Shown: piece by piece, positions 1 through 10,885 of the stretch
How the letters are laid out: every line of letters begins with the position of its first letter
Numbering within the stretch: position 1 is the stretch's first letter
DNA from: Apostichopus japonicus
Taxonomy: Eukaryota; Echinodermata; Holothuroidea; Aspidochirotida; Stichopodidae
Reading direction: 5' to 3'
Assembly: GCF_037975245.1 (NCBI RefSeq)
Contig: NC_092564.1
Location: 1,813,984 to 1,877,983 of the forward strand
DNA: 64,000 nucleotides
Position numbers and translations under genes: made by a program
The notes under the pieces: model-generated
Databases searched by the model: none
What the model saw: only the letters and a program-made list of their open reading frames with translations
What the model was told of the DNA's origin: nothing

Positions 1-769
1 ATATATATCCCTAGATGTCAAAGCACAAACAACCAACAACTTGAAGTAAAGTTGACACAGAATTGAGTTATTGTAGTCGCTTGAAGAGACTTGATGTCTT
101 ACCGAATGAAAACTCATCTGTTTGGCCTACTCCTATCAACAATGACGTAATGGGATGGGGATCGGTAAGAGAGCTACTTTTTAATTTCATAAAAGCCATC
201 TGCGTATTGCGTTAAAAAGATACAAAGAAAATTCTAAATCAAAGTGAAAGATAAAACTTTAAAATATAAGCTAGCATGTATGGTTTTTATTTTTGATCAA
301 CGGTTTCATTATGGGCTTTGATCATAAATGTGAAATATTTGTCAAGTGGAAGAAAATATATATATTTTTGTATTTTTTACAGAAGAGAAAAGGTCTCTTG
401 ATTTTGATAGTTGTAACATCAATACCTAATTAAAATGTTACGTATAAGGAAACTCACCATTGGTGACTGTTTATTTCGGATAGTATCATGATGGGGAGTA
501 TGACCCGGGGAGGAGGGCGTGAGGAGAAGGGTATTTACCGCTGCCAACCACTGCTAATTTCATTACATTTAGTAGTTTTCTTCACATAAATATTACAATG
601 TGAATTGGAAGTGTTTTTGCAAAGCCTATACTGGCTTAAGAAAACAGAAGACTCCCAAGAAAAGAGAGAAAATAGTGAAAATATTAATAATAATAATAAT
701 AAATAATACGTATCGGTTACAACTATATATATGCAAACTCTGTAACTCTGCCCCTATGCAACTAGATCA
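1..769. other. AT-rich flank, no gene recognised
   Basis: No coding exon or RNA gene is visible. The stretch holds a short (TAA)n run near 683-705 and ends at the 3' side of the minus-strand LINE relic that begins at 770. Confidence 0.6.
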
Positions 770-2300
770 AACTTAATAAGAAATAATGCTTTCTTTGGAA
801 AGACGTTTTCTAAATATGGAGCTTGTTTTCTTAGTTTTTAAAGCTATTGAGTTCCATATTTTGGTTGCACGGTTTCTGAGGCTTAACATACCAGTACGCG
901 TATTATATGAGTTACAATGTGCGTTGCTAACCGTTCTTGTATTATAATTATGGAAATCTCTGTTGCTATGTATAAAGTTTCGAAAACTGATTGGTAATAA
1001 TCCATCCCAAGCCTTGTATGTAAATGTCGCAATATTAACTTTTATTATGCCATCTAGTTTCAATAAATTTAGTTTCTTAAAGAGGGGGCTCGTATGTTCA
1101 CGTGGTGCTGCGTGAGAAATATTTCGTATTGCACTCTAATTAATTGAAAAATACTTGTACCAGACCAGATAATCAAGCAGTAATATAGATGTGGTGCTAT
1201 TAAAGTTTGATAAAGCATTCTGAGCATATTCTTGGAGAAGAAATGTTTTAGCTTTGCTAAAATACCTACACCTCTTGCAACGCTGGTACAAACTTTTGTA
1301 ATATGGTCACTCCATGAAAGTTTACAATCAATATTATACTATATTATTACTAGAAATTTAGTAGTTGATACTCGTTTAATTACTATACCGTCCATTAGTA
1401 TCATTATTCCAATTAATTGTTCTTCTTCCATTAAATACGATATAATTAGTTTTGTCTGCATTAGGTTGATAACTTATTAGCAGCAAACCAATCAGCAAAT
1501 TTATTTAGTTCAGTATAGAGAAGGTATCATGTAATCTATGTACTCGTTCGTAAATAGTATTAACAATCTTTGACACTTGGCAAATGTCGTTGACATATAT
1601 TATGAATAACAGTGGTCCTAATATTGAGCCATGTGGAACACCACAACGGGTTACAGCTTGTTCGGAATTTGAGTTTTTATATGATGTATATATATTGATA
1701 TCTATTGGGTAAATGACTGCTTAACCAGTCAAGGGTTGTTCCCCTTACACCATTAAACGATAATTTACTTAGCAAAATGGTATGGTCAATAGTATCAAAT
1801 GCTTTGGAGAGATCAAGAAACACTCCAATACTTATTTTTTTTATTATCAAGACTAGTACATAGTTTTTCAATAGCATTTGCCAGAGCAAATTCTGTAGAG
1901 TGCTTTGGGCGGGAAGCCATATTGTTCATTGCACAGGATATTATACTTGGTTAGAAAATTAAAGATACGATTGTACATAAGGCTTTCAATATATAAGTTT
2001 TGAAAAACATGATAATAAAGAAATAGGAGGTAATTTTTATACACATCTTGTTCACCTGTTTTGAAAATTTGTATAACTTTAGCAATCTTTAGTTTATATG
2101 GAAATGTACCAGAAGTAAAAGATAAATTACAAATATAAGTCAATGGTTTGGCGATAAAGTGAATAACATTTCTTATTATATCTGGTTTAAAATCGTCATA
2201 TCCAGCTGCTTTTTTTTTGGTTTCATGCTGGAAATAGCAACTGTTGTAAGTTCTTCCTCACTGACAAGATTAATGAACATAGATTGACTGTTTCTGTTAT
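770..2300 (-). pseudogene. Decayed non-LTR retrotransposon, CR1/L2-like reverse transcriptase
   Basis: Read on the minus strand from about 2300 down to 773, the translation gives a reverse transcriptase in pieces. It starts with a GYDDFKPDIIR segment near 2180 and IPIF-like and EQYGF blocks (2143-1868). Then come the FLDLSKAFDTIDH block (1889-1677) and a GVPHGSILGP block near 1630. A WFAANKLS block follows near 1490, and last the C-terminal LRNRATKIWNS tail (1063-773). Frame changes and stops separate the pieces. The segment that should carry the catalytic F-A-D-D box, between IIYVNDI and WFAANKLS, looks deleted. The order and motifs are those of the CR1/L2 group of LINEs. The copy cannot encode a working enzyme. 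Its C-terminal tail resembles the LINE tails inside the tRNA array at 9429, 11796 and 28269, so a related family was active here. Confidence 0.85.
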
Positions 2301-2835
2301 TATTATGAATAAGATATTCTGTACTACCGTTATACTTTTAATATTTCTTGAATTAATTCATTGAATTAATACTAGGCTTAATTCTTACTGATATAGTCCT
2401 ACTTAAATATGTGTATACAGGCATTGGTAAATAATTACAACTTATCATCTCTTTGTCCCTTCACTGTTTATCTCCTACCTCTCCTTTTCCCCTGTTGCTT
2501 TCTTCTCTCCATCCCTTGTCTACTAATCCCTTTACATCTATATCAATTCACCGTGCTCATTAACTAATTGTCTGTATTCTGTGCATGTTTTTGTCCCTTC
2601 TGTTACTGTAATTTATCATTTAGCCTCTGAAGAAGATCCTGCTAGGATCGAAACGTCAGGCCAACTTACTTTACAACTTATCATACAGTTAGTCGGTTCA
2701 AAACCTAAATTGCTCCATCTAAATGGTACTGGCAAGTATAATCTTTGCCGACTAAAAGTAGAATATTACATTTTCCAAAAAGCTAAAAATCATTGATCTA
2801 AATTGTTATGGCTCATGTTAACCTCATATTCAAGA
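2301..2835. other. Spacer with a hairpin-bearing repeat motif
   Basis: No gene is seen. About 2355-2405 (GAATTAATACTAGGCTTAAT and what follows) is a diverged copy of 29936-29985, so it belongs to a dispersed repeat. Around 2630-2660 a short hairpin (GATCC-TGCTA-GGATC) is followed by CGAAACGTC. I have seen motifs of this kind in repetitive elements of invertebrates but cannot assign the family. Confidence 0.4.
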
Positions 2836-3845
2836 CGTAACTTCTTCTTTAGAGAAATATGAAAATATGCTGTAATATTAAAAGTACCACCATAATAAAT
2901 AATTTCATTACGGCTTTTCCATGGTACAGATACAGTTTAGTATATAGTCAAAAATGATACCATCTTGATTTTTTGCATTAAGACCCAGACCAAATAATGT
3001 TCCTTAGGTCCAATGATAATGGCTGTCAATAAAATGTGGTTTTGTTAGTTTGTTGGTTAAATCTTCCCAAAGGGGTAATATTTTAGGGCAATTTATAAAA
3101 AGGTGATGTATTGTTTCAATCTAACTTCTGCAAAATGTAAAAAGAGGAGAATAAATCATTTTGAATTTATACAATTTCTCATTAGTAAATAAAATATTAC
3201 GCATTATTTTATAATCGATTTCAGCATCTGTATTACTCTTAGGCGTTTTAAAGACATTTTCCCACCTAGTTTCAAAAGATAGATCTGCACAAGTTTTCTT
3301 CCAATAAATTTCACCTTTAGGAAGTACGTAATAGGTCAGATGCCTGTTTACAAGTTAATACAGCACCATCAATAGTTTCACAACCACATCGAAAATGAAT
3401 TGCGTATATAAGTCGGATTGTGTAGATACCACCCTGTCGGATGAATAGATCTCTGTCAACCAGTTCTCGGGTAATACATTCATTATCATAGAAATCATCG
3501 TTTGTACTTCATTCTAGGAAATGGGATTATTGATATTAGTAAGTGTTATGCATTCACAAACAGCTTCTAATGGCAGTTGTGTTGGGACGACCTCATACAT
3601 AAGGTCACCAACCATTATTATACCCCATCAATAACAATGCTGTTAAAAAGAGTTTCACCGTTCTTATCGCGTAAGAGAGGGTTATGGAAAATTGATTGGA
3701 TAAGCATCTCCTCTCGTGTGATAGGTTCTACAGAATAGCCCTGTGTAATATTATTCCAAGCAAGAAGCAGTTCTCTGGCAATATGTTGTATAGTATAAAG
3801 ATTTAGCCTGAGGATCCACTTCAAAATACCAAATCCAAGCTTCAT
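2836..3845 (-). pseudogene. C-terminal fragment of an L1/Tx1-like retrotransposon ORF2
   Basis: The minus strand reads, from 3845 downwards, ELLLAWNNITQ, then SIFHNPLLRDKNGETLFN, then DLMYEVVP. Nearer 3340-3000 it reads WKKTCADLSFETRWENVF, then DYKIMRNILFTNEKLYKFKM, and finally IETIHHLFINCPKILPLW. This succession (paired Trp-rich region, then N-LFTNEKLYKF, then a Cys/His region ending H-LF-CP) is typical of the C-terminus of L1- or Tx1-clade ORF2 proteins. Stops and frameshifts (for example just before IETIHH) show that it is dead. The reverse transcriptase core is absent, so only the distal part survives. It ends within 50 bases of the first degenerate tRNA unit and forms the left border of the array. 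Confidence 0.75.
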
Positions 3846-3887
3846 ATTTTCTTCTTATTAAGAAAATGTAACATAAATTTCTTAAGT

Positions 3888-3926
3888 CAGCCGAACTCGT
3901 TCGGTAACCGATTGCGCCACTGAAGC
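3888..3926 (-). pseudogene. Left-edge tRNA-Asn relic (5' half)
   Basis: Only the 5' half of the tRNA is left, with an altered acceptor strand (CACTGAAGC on the plus strand) and a changed D-arm. It marks the decayed left end of the array. Confidence 0.8.
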
Positions 3927-4022
3927 TTGCCTCATAAAGCAACATTTTAGGCTTAGAACATGGTATTATTTTAGCTGAATTAACTGGATATGAGCTTTCC
4001 AAGTTTAAAAAGAACTCATGCT

Positions 4023-4051
4023 CGCTCTCGGGGGGGGGGGGGGGGGGCTTG

Positions 4052-4085
<34 letters not shown>

Positions 4086-4088
4086 AGC
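4023..4088 (-). pseudogene. tRNA-Asn pseudogene with poly-G tract
   Basis: The 3' half is replaced by an uninterrupted G run (about 18 bases on the plus strand), which removes the T-arm and the 3' part of the anticodon arm including the anticodon. The D-arm and acceptor 5' strand are normal. Confidence 0.85.
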
Positions 4089-4185
4089 TTGCCTTACAAA
4101 GGAACATTGTAGACTAAGAATATGGGACTAATTAAGCCGAATTAACTATACATGAACTATTTAAAAAATCAAAAGAACTCAAGCT

Positions 4186-4189
4186 CGCT

Positions 4190-4256
<67 letters not shown>

Positions 4257-4259
4257 AGC
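4186..4259 (-). tRNA. tRNA-Asn(GTT), copy 1
   Basis: First full-length copy; consensus sequence. The spacer on its 3' side is the A-run type (TTAAAAAATC on the plus strand). Confidence 0.95.
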
Positions 4260-4356
4260 TTGCCTTAGAAAGGAACATTATAGACTAAGAATATGGGACT
4301 AATTTAGCTGAATTAACTATACATGAACTATTTAAAAAATCAAAAGAACTCAAGCT

Positions 4357-4360
4357 CGCT

Positions 4361-4427
<67 letters not shown>

Positions 4428-4430
4428 AGC
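4357..4430 (-). tRNA. tRNA-Asn(GTT), copy 2
   Basis: Consensus gene; the base pair next to the 5' end of the gene differs from other units (TTTCC instead of TTGCC). Confidence 0.95.
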
Positions 4431-4528
4431 TTTCCTTAGAAAGGAACATTGTAGACTAAGAACATGGGATTGATTTAGCTGAATAAACTATATATGAACT
4501 ATTTAAAAAAATCAAAAGAACTCAAGCT

Positions 4529-4532
4529 CGCT

Positions 4533-4563
<31 letters not shown>

Positions 4564-4598
4564 CAGCCGAACGCGCTAACTGATTGCGCCACGGAAGC
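4529..4598 (-). pseudogene. tRNA-Asn copy 3, anticodon-loop deletion
   Basis: Length is 70 nt. Four bases (TTAA) of the anticodon loop are missing, so no anticodon can be presented. One further change in the D-arm (CTGATTG on the plus strand). Confidence 0.92.
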
Positions 4599-4701
4599 TT
4601 GCCTTACAAAGGAACATAGACTAAGAATATGGGATTTATTTAGCTGAATAAACTAAATAAACTATATATGAACTATTTAAAAAATCAAAAGAACTCAAGC
4701 T

Positions 4702-4705
4702 CGCT

Positions 4706-4736
<31 letters not shown>

Positions 4737-4771
4737 CAGCCGAACGCGCTAACTGATTGCGCCACGGAAGC
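4702..4771 (-). pseudogene. tRNA-Asn copy 4, anticodon-loop deletion
   Basis: Same 4-nt deletion and same D-arm change as copy 3. Its 3' spacer carries the rare AACTAAATAAAC form that recurs beside copy 74. Confidence 0.92.
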
Positions 4772-4819
4772 TTGCCTCATAAAGGAGCATTGTAGACTAA
4801 GAATATGGGATTGATTTAG

Positions 4820-4984
4820 ATTGTCGAATTATTCTATTTTGTATTGTTATGTAAATACTTTTCTTCTTTCCTTAATACAGGGAGTCTTCTACTTTGTTAA
4901 GCTGTTGTACGCTTTTTGGAAGACTTCCTTCACACTGTAAATTTACACGTGAAAAACAAACAAATAAATCAAATCAAATAGATA
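4820..4984 (+). mobile_element. Short 3'-UTR tail of the array LINE family
   Basis: It matches the last 165 bases or so of the LINE tails at 9429, 11796 and 28269 (from TGTCGAATTATTC to the AAATAAATCAAATC tail) with a few substitutions. It carries no coding sequence. It differs from the other three enough to be a separate, more truncated insertion. Confidence 0.8.
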
Positions 4985-5030
4985 AATAAACTATACATGA
5001 ACTATATAAAAAATCAAAAGAACTCAAGCT

Positions 5031-5034
5031 CGCT

Positions 5035-5101
<67 letters not shown>

Positions 5102-5104
5102 AGC
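5031..5104 (-). tRNA. tRNA-Asn(GTT), copy 5
   Basis: Consensus; first unit to the right of the short LINE tail. Confidence 0.95.
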
Positions 5105-5201
5105 TTGCCTAATAAAGGAACATTGTAGACTTAGAATATGGGACTAATTTAGCTGAATTAACTATACTTGAACTTTTTAAAAGATCAAAAGAACTCAAGC
5201 T

Positions 5202-5205
5202 CGCT

Positions 5206-5262
<57 letters not shown>

Positions 5263-5275
5263 ACGCCACGGAAGC
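5202..5275 (-). tRNA. tRNA-Asn(GTT), copy 6
   Basis: One change in the D-stem (C13 to T), which leaves a wobble pair. Confidence 0.93.
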
Positions 5276-5372
5276 TTGCCTTAGAAAGGAAAACTGTAGA
5301 CTAAGAATATGGGTCTAATTTAGCTGAATTAACTATACACGAACTATTTAAATTATCAAAAGAACTCAAGCT

Positions 5373-5376
5373 CGCT

Positions 5377-5443
<67 letters not shown>

Positions 5444-5446
5444 AGC
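5373..5446 (-). tRNA. tRNA-Asn(GTT), copy 7
   Basis: Consensus; starts a run of units (7-12) whose 5' flanks alternate TTAGAAAGG and TCATAAAGG. Confidence 0.95.
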
Positions 5447-5543
5447 TTGCCTTAGAAAGGAACATTGTAGACTAAGAATATAGGTCTAATTTAGCTGAAT
5501 TAACTATACATGAACTATTTAAATTATCAAAAGAACTCAAGCT

Positions 5544-5547
5544 CGCT

Positions 5548-5614
<67 letters not shown>

Positions 5615-5617
5615 AGC
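5544..5617 (-). tRNA. tRNA-Asn(GTT), copy 8
   Basis: Consensus; TCATAAAGG flank. Confidence 0.95.
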
Positions 5618-5714
5618 TTGCCTCATAAAGGAACATTGTAGACTAAGAATATAGGTCTAATTTAGCTGAATTAACTATACATGAACTATTTAAATTATGA
5701 AAAGAACTCAAGCT

Positions 5715-5718
5715 CGCT

Positions 5719-5785
<67 letters not shown>

Positions 5786-5788
5786 AGC
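5715..5788 (-). tRNA. tRNA-Asn(GTT), copy 9
   Basis: Consensus; TTAGAAAGG flank. Confidence 0.95.
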
Positions 5789-5885
5789 TTGCCTTAGAAA
5801 GGAACATTGTAGACTAAGAATATAGGTCTAATTTAGCTGAATTAACTATACATGAACTATTTAAATTATCAAAAGAACTCAAGCT

Positions 5886-5889
5886 CGCT

Positions 5890-5956
<67 letters not shown>

Positions 5957-5959
5957 AGC
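5886..5959 (-). tRNA. tRNA-Asn(GTT), copy 10
   Basis: Consensus; TCATAAAGG flank. Confidence 0.95.
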
Positions 5960-6056
5960 TTGCCTCATAAAGGAACATTGTAGACTAAGAATATAGGTCT
6001 AATTTAGCTGAATTAACTATACATGAACTATTTAAATTATCAAAAGAACTCAAGCT

Positions 6057-6060
6057 CGCT

Positions 6061-6127
<67 letters not shown>

Positions 6128-6130
6128 AGC
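6057..6130 (-). tRNA. tRNA-Asn(GTT), copy 11
   Basis: Consensus; TTAGAAAGG flank. Confidence 0.95.
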
Positions 6131-6227
6131 TTGCCTTAGAAAGGAACATTGTAGACTAAGAATATAGGACTAATTTAGCTGAATTAACTATAAATTAACT
6201 ATTGAAAAGATCAAAAGAACTCAAGCT

Positions 6228-6231
6228 CGCT

Positions 6232-6298
<67 letters not shown>

Positions 6299-6301
6299 AG
6301 C
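6228..6301 (-). tRNA. tRNA-Asn(GTT), copy 12
   Basis: Consensus; 3' spacer is the TTGAAAAGATC type. Confidence 0.95.
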
Positions 6302-6398
6302 TTGCCTCATAAAGGAACATTGTAGACTAAGAATATGGGATTGATTTAGCTAAATTAACTATACATGAACTATTTAAATTATCAAAAGAACTCAAGCT

Positions 6399-6402
6399 CG
6401 CT

Positions 6403-6469
<67 letters not shown>

Positions 6470-6472
6470 AGC
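6399..6472 (-). tRNA. tRNA-Asn(GTT), copy 13
   Basis: Consensus; TAATAAAGG flank. Confidence 0.95.
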
Positions 6473-6569
6473 TTGCCTAATAAAGGAACATTGTAGACTA
6501 AGAATATGGGTCTAATTTAGCTGAATATACTATATATGAACTATTTAAATGATCAAAAGAACTCAAGCT

Positions 6570-6573
6570 CGCT

Positions 6574-6640
<67 letters not shown>

Positions 6641-6643
6641 AGC
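6570..6643 (-). tRNA. tRNA-Asn(GTT), copy 14
   Basis: Consensus; TAATAAGG flank makes this a 170-bp unit; 3' spacer is the AAATGATC type. Confidence 0.95.
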
Positions 6644-6739
6644 TTGCCTAATAAGGAACATTGTAGACTAAGAATATAGGACTAATTTAGCTGAATTAAC
6701 TATACATTAACTATTGAAAAGATCAAAAGAACTCAAGCT

Positions 6740-6743
6740 CGCT

Positions 6744-6810
<67 letters not shown>

Positions 6811-6813
6811 AGC
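6740..6813 (-). tRNA. tRNA-Asn(GTT), copy 15
   Basis: Consensus; TTGAAAAGATC spacer. Confidence 0.95.
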
Positions 6814-6910
6814 TTGCCTTACAAAGGAACATTGTAGACTAAGAATATGGGACTAATTTAGCTGAATTAACTATACATGAACTATTTAAAAAATCAAAAG
6901 AACTGAAGCT

Positions 6911-6914
6911 CGTT

Positions 6915-6981
<67 letters not shown>

Positions 6982-6984
6982 AGC
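6911..6984 (-). tRNA. tRNA-Asn(GTT), copy 16, acceptor variant
   Basis: G71 is A, giving a C2-A71 mismatch in the acceptor stem; first member of this variant class. Confidence 0.9.
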
Positions 6985-7081
6985 TTGCCTTACAAAGGAA
7001 CATTGTAGACTAAGAATATGGGACTAATTTAGCTGAATTAACTATACATGAACTATTTAAAAAATCAAAAGAACTCAAGCT

Positions 7082-7085
7082 CGCT

Positions 7086-7152
<67 letters not shown>

Positions 7153-7155
7153 AGC
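7082..7155 (-). tRNA. tRNA-Asn(GTT), copy 17
   Basis: Consensus; A-run spacer, TAATAAAGG flank. Confidence 0.95.
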
Positions 7156-7252
7156 TTGCCTAATAAAGGAACATTGTAGACTAAGAATATGGGTCTAATT
7201 TAGCTGAATATACTATATATGAACTATTTAAATGATCAAAAGAACTCAAGCT

Positions 7253-7256
7253 CGCT

Positions 7257-7323
<67 letters not shown>

Positions 7324-7326
7324 AGC
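7253..7326 (-). tRNA. tRNA-Asn(GTT), copy 18
   Basis: Consensus; same 170-bp AAATGATC unit type as copy 14, exactly 683 bp away. Confidence 0.95.
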
Positions 7327-7422
7327 TTGCCTAATAAGGAACATTGTAGACTAAGAATATGGGACTAATTTAGCTGAATTAACTATACATTAACTATTGA
7401 AAAGATCAAAAGAACTCAAGCT

Positions 7423-7426
7423 CGCT

Positions 7427-7493
<67 letters not shown>

Positions 7494-7496
7494 AGC
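7423..7496 (-). tRNA. tRNA-Asn(GTT), copy 19
   Basis: Consensus; TTGAAAAGATC spacer, 683 bp from copy 15. Confidence 0.95.
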
Positions 7497-7593
7497 TTGC
7501 CTCATAAAGGAACATTGTAGACTAAGAATATGGGACTAATTTAGCTAAATTAACTATACATGAACTATTTAAATTATCAAAAGAACTCAAGCT

Positions 7594-7597
7594 CGCT

Positions 7598-7664
<67 letters not shown>

Positions 7665-7667
7665 AGC
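7594..7667 (-). tRNA. tRNA-Asn(GTT), copy 20
   Basis: Consensus; TTACAAAGG flank. Confidence 0.95.
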
Positions 7668-7764
7668 TTGCCTTACAAAGGAACATTGTAGACTAAGAAT
7701 ATGGGACTAATTTAGCTGAATTAACTATACATGAACTATTTAAAAAATCAAAAGAACTCAAGCT

Positions 7765-7768
7765 CGCT

Positions 7769-7835
<67 letters not shown>

Positions 7836-7838
7836 AGC
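7765..7838 (-). tRNA. tRNA-Asn(GTT), copy 21
   Basis: Consensus; A-run spacer, 683 bp from copy 17. Confidence 0.95.
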
Positions 7839-7935
7839 TTGCCTAATAAAGGAACATTGTAGACTAAGAATATGGGTCTAATTTAGCTGAATATACTATA
7901 TATGAACTATTTAAATTATCAAAAGAACTCAAGCT

Positions 7936-7939
7936 CGCT

Positions 7940-8006
<67 letters not shown>

Positions 8007-8009
8007 AGC
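7936..8009 (-). tRNA. tRNA-Asn(GTT), copy 22
   Basis: Consensus; TAATAAGG flank, 683 bp from copy 18. Confidence 0.95.
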
Positions 8010-8105
8010 TTGCCTAATAAGGAACATTGTAGACTAAGAATATAGGACTAATTTAGCTGAATTAACTATACATTAACTATTGAAAAGATCAAAAGAACTC
8101 AAGCT

Positions 8106-8129
8106 CGCTCCCGGGTGGGCTTGAACCAT

Positions 8130-8176
<47 letters not shown>

Positions 8177-8179
8177 AGC
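8106..8179 (-). tRNA. tRNA-Asn(GTT), copy 23, T-stem variant
   Basis: T-stem GGTGG is GATGG, which breaks one pair; 683 bp from copy 19. Confidence 0.9.
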
Positions 8180-8276
8180 TTGCCTCATAAAGGAACACTG
8201 TAGACTAAGAATATGGGATTGATTTAGCTAAATTAACTATACATGAACTATTTAAATTATCAAAAGAACTCAAGCT

Positions 8277-8280
8277 CGTT

Positions 8281-8347
<67 letters not shown>

Positions 8348-8350
8348 AGC
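8277..8350 (-). tRNA. tRNA-Asn(GTT), copy 24, acceptor variant
   Basis: C2-A71 mismatch class. Confidence 0.9.
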
Positions 8351-8447
8351 TTGCCTTACAAAGGAACATTGTAGACTAAGAATATGGGATTGATTTAGCT
8401 GAATTAACTATACATGAACTATTTAAATTATCAAAAGAACTGAAGCT

Positions 8448-8451
8448 CGTT

Positions 8452-8518
<67 letters not shown>

Positions 8519-8521
8519 AGC
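8448..8521 (-). tRNA. tRNA-Asn(GTT), copy 25, acceptor variant
   Basis: C2-A71 class; also ACTGAAGCT instead of ACTCAAGCT just past the 3' end. Confidence 0.9.
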
Positions 8522-8618
8522 TTGCCTTACAAAGGAACATTGTAGACTAAGAATATGGGACTAATTTAGCTAAATTAACTATACATGAACTATTTAAATT
8601 ATCAAAAGAACTCAAGCT

Positions 8619-8622
8619 CGCT

Positions 8623-8689
<67 letters not shown>

Positions 8690-8692
8690 AGC
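8619..8692 (-). tRNA. tRNA-Asn(GTT), copy 26
   Basis: Consensus; TCATAAAGG flank. Confidence 0.95.
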
Positions 8693-8789
8693 TTGCCTCA
8701 TAAAGGAACATTGTAGACTAAGAATATGGGACTAATTTAGCTAAATTAACTATACATGAACTATTTAAATTATCAAAAGAACTCAAGCT

Positions 8790-8793
8790 CGCT

Positions 8794-8860
<67 letters not shown>

Positions 8861-8863
8861 AGC
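8790..8863 (-). tRNA. tRNA-Asn(GTT), copy 27
   Basis: Consensus; TTACAAAGG flank. Confidence 0.95.
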
Positions 8864-8960
8864 TTGCCTTACAAAGGAACATTGTAGACTAAGAATATGG
8901 GACTAATTTAGCTAAATTATCTATACATGAACTATTTAAATTATCAAAAGAACTCAAGCT

Positions 8961-8964
8961 CGCT

Positions 8965-9031
<67 letters not shown>

Positions 9032-9034
9032 AGC
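8961..9034 (-). tRNA. tRNA-Asn(GTT), copy 28
   Basis: Consensus; TCATAAAGG flank. Confidence 0.95.
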
Positions 9035-9131
9035 TTGCCTCATAAAGGAACATTGTAGACTAAGAATATGGGATTGATTTAGCTAAATTAACTATACATG
9101 AACTATTTAAATTATCAAAAGAACTCAAGCT

Positions 9132-9135
9132 CGCT

Positions 9136-9202
<67 letters not shown>

Positions 9203-9205
9203 AGC
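9132..9205 (-). tRNA. tRNA-Asn(GTT), copy 29
   Basis: Consensus; TCATAAAGG flank. Confidence 0.95.
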
Positions 9206-9302
9206 TTGCCTCATAAAGGAACATTGTAGACTAAGAATATGGGACTAATTTAGCTAAATTAACTATACATGAACTATTTAAAAAATCAAAAGAACTCAAG
9301 CT

Positions 9303-9306
9303 CGCT

Positions 9307-9373
<67 letters not shown>

Positions 9374-9376
9374 AGC
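9303..9376 (-). tRNA. tRNA-Asn(GTT), copy 30
   Basis: Consensus; last unit before the first long LINE tail. Confidence 0.95.
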
Positions 9377-9428
9377 TTGCCTCATAAAGGAACATTGTAG
9401 ACTAAGAATATGGGATTGATTTAGCTGA

Positions 9429-9916
9429 TCATTAGCTGGAATGGTTTATTGCCAAACACATTTCACGATTTTTTAACTAGTAACAGTGTGATACATCACC
9501 ACAACACACGGAATGCTGATAATGCACATTTCTTTTCTTATAAAACATCAATTGGGAGGCTTCGTCTTAGAAATCGTGCAATAAAGACATGGAATTCCAT
9601 AACAGAGAGCTTCAAAACCAAAGTATCCAGTAAAATATTCAAAAAGCATCTGACCAAAGACGCTATATCCAGATATTATTAAGTCACCCATTCATTTGCA
9701 CGATAACAAATCATTATCGTAAATATTATCACCATATATAGTATTCATTGAATGTCGAATTATTCTATTTTGTATTGTTATGTAAATACTTTTCTTCTTT
9801 CCTTAATACAGGGAGTCTTCTACTTTGTTAAGCTGTTGTACGCTATTTGGAAGACTTCCTTCACACTGTAAATTTACACGTGAAAAACAAATAAATAAAT
9901 CAAATCAAATCAAATC
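9429..9916 (+). mobile_element. 5'-truncated LINE tail, copy 1
   Basis: A 488-bp insertion in the spacer between TTAGCTGA and TAACTATA. Positions 9431-9682 encode the last 83 residues of a CR1/L2-like reverse transcriptase, including WNGLLPNTF, HHHNTRNADNAHFF and RLRNRAIKTWNS, up to a TAA. A 3' UTR follows, ending in an AAATAAATCAAATC-type repeat tail instead of a plain poly-A. No clean target duplication is visible at the junctions. The same insertion recurs unchanged at 11796 and 28269. Confidence 0.85.
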
Positions 9917-9959
9917 TAACTATATATGAACTTTTTAAATTATCAAAAGAACTCAAGCT

Positions 9960-9963
9960 CGCT

Positions 9964-10030
<67 letters not shown>

Positions 10031-10033
10031 AGC
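9960..10033 (-). tRNA. tRNA-Asn(GTT), copy 31
   Basis: Consensus; first unit right of LINE tail 1, with a CTTTTTAAATTATC spacer. Confidence 0.95.
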
Positions 10034-10130
10034 TTGCCTTAGAAAGGAACATTGTAGACTAAGAATATAGGACTAATTTAGCTGAATTAACTATAAATTA
10101 ACTATTGAAAAGATCAAAAGAACTCAAGCT

Positions 10131-10134
10131 CGCT

Positions 10135-10192
<58 letters not shown>

Positions 10193-10204
10193 TGCCACGG
10201 AAGC
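10131..10204 (-). tRNA. tRNA-Asn(GTT), copy 32, D-stem variant
   Basis: G12 to A breaks one D-stem pair. Confidence 0.9.
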
Positions 10205-10301
10205 TTGCCTCATAAAGGAACATTGTAGACTAAGAATATGGGATTGATTTAGCTAAATTAACTATACATGAACTATTTAAATTATCAAAAGAACTCAAGC
10301 T

Positions 10302-10328
10302 CGTTCCCGGGTGGGCTTGAACCACCAG

Positions 10329-10372
<44 letters not shown>

Positions 10373-10375
10373 AGC
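10302..10375 (-). tRNA. tRNA-Asn(GTT), copy 33, acceptor variant
   Basis: C2-A71 class, plus a T to C change in the variable loop (CCACCAGCC on the plus strand). Confidence 0.9.
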
Positions 10376-10472
10376 TTGCCTTACAAAGGGACACTGTAGA
10401 CTAAGAATATGGGACTAATTTAGCTGAATTAACTATAAATTAATTATTGAAAAGATCAAAAGAACTCAAGCT

Positions 10473-10476
10473 CGCT

Positions 10477-10543
<67 letters not shown>

Positions 10544-10546
10544 AGC
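10473..10546 (-). tRNA. tRNA-Asn(GTT), copy 34
   Basis: Consensus; TTGAAAAGATC spacer. Confidence 0.95.
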
Positions 10547-10643
10547 TTGCCTCATAAAGGAACATTGTAGACTAAGAATATGGGATTGATTTAGCTGAAT
10601 TAACTATACATGAACTATTTAAATTATCAAAAGAACTCAAGCT

Positions 10644-10647
10644 CGTT

Positions 10648-10714
<67 letters not shown>

Positions 10715-10717
10715 AGC
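10644..10717 (-). tRNA. tRNA-Asn(GTT), copy 35, acceptor variant
   Basis: C2-A71 class; first of five consecutive variant units. Confidence 0.9.
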
Positions 10718-10814
10718 TTGCCTTACAAAGGAACATTGTAGACTAAGAATATGGGATTGATTTAGCTGAATTAACTATACATGAACTATTTAAATTATCA
10801 AAAGAACTGAAGCT

Positions 10815-10818
10815 CGTT

Positions 10819-10885
<67 letters not shown>

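Noticed and set aside
4186-9376. 171-bp period equal to primate alpha satellite
   Set aside because: Only the length agrees; the sequence is a tRNA gene with spacer and shows no alpha-satellite similarity.
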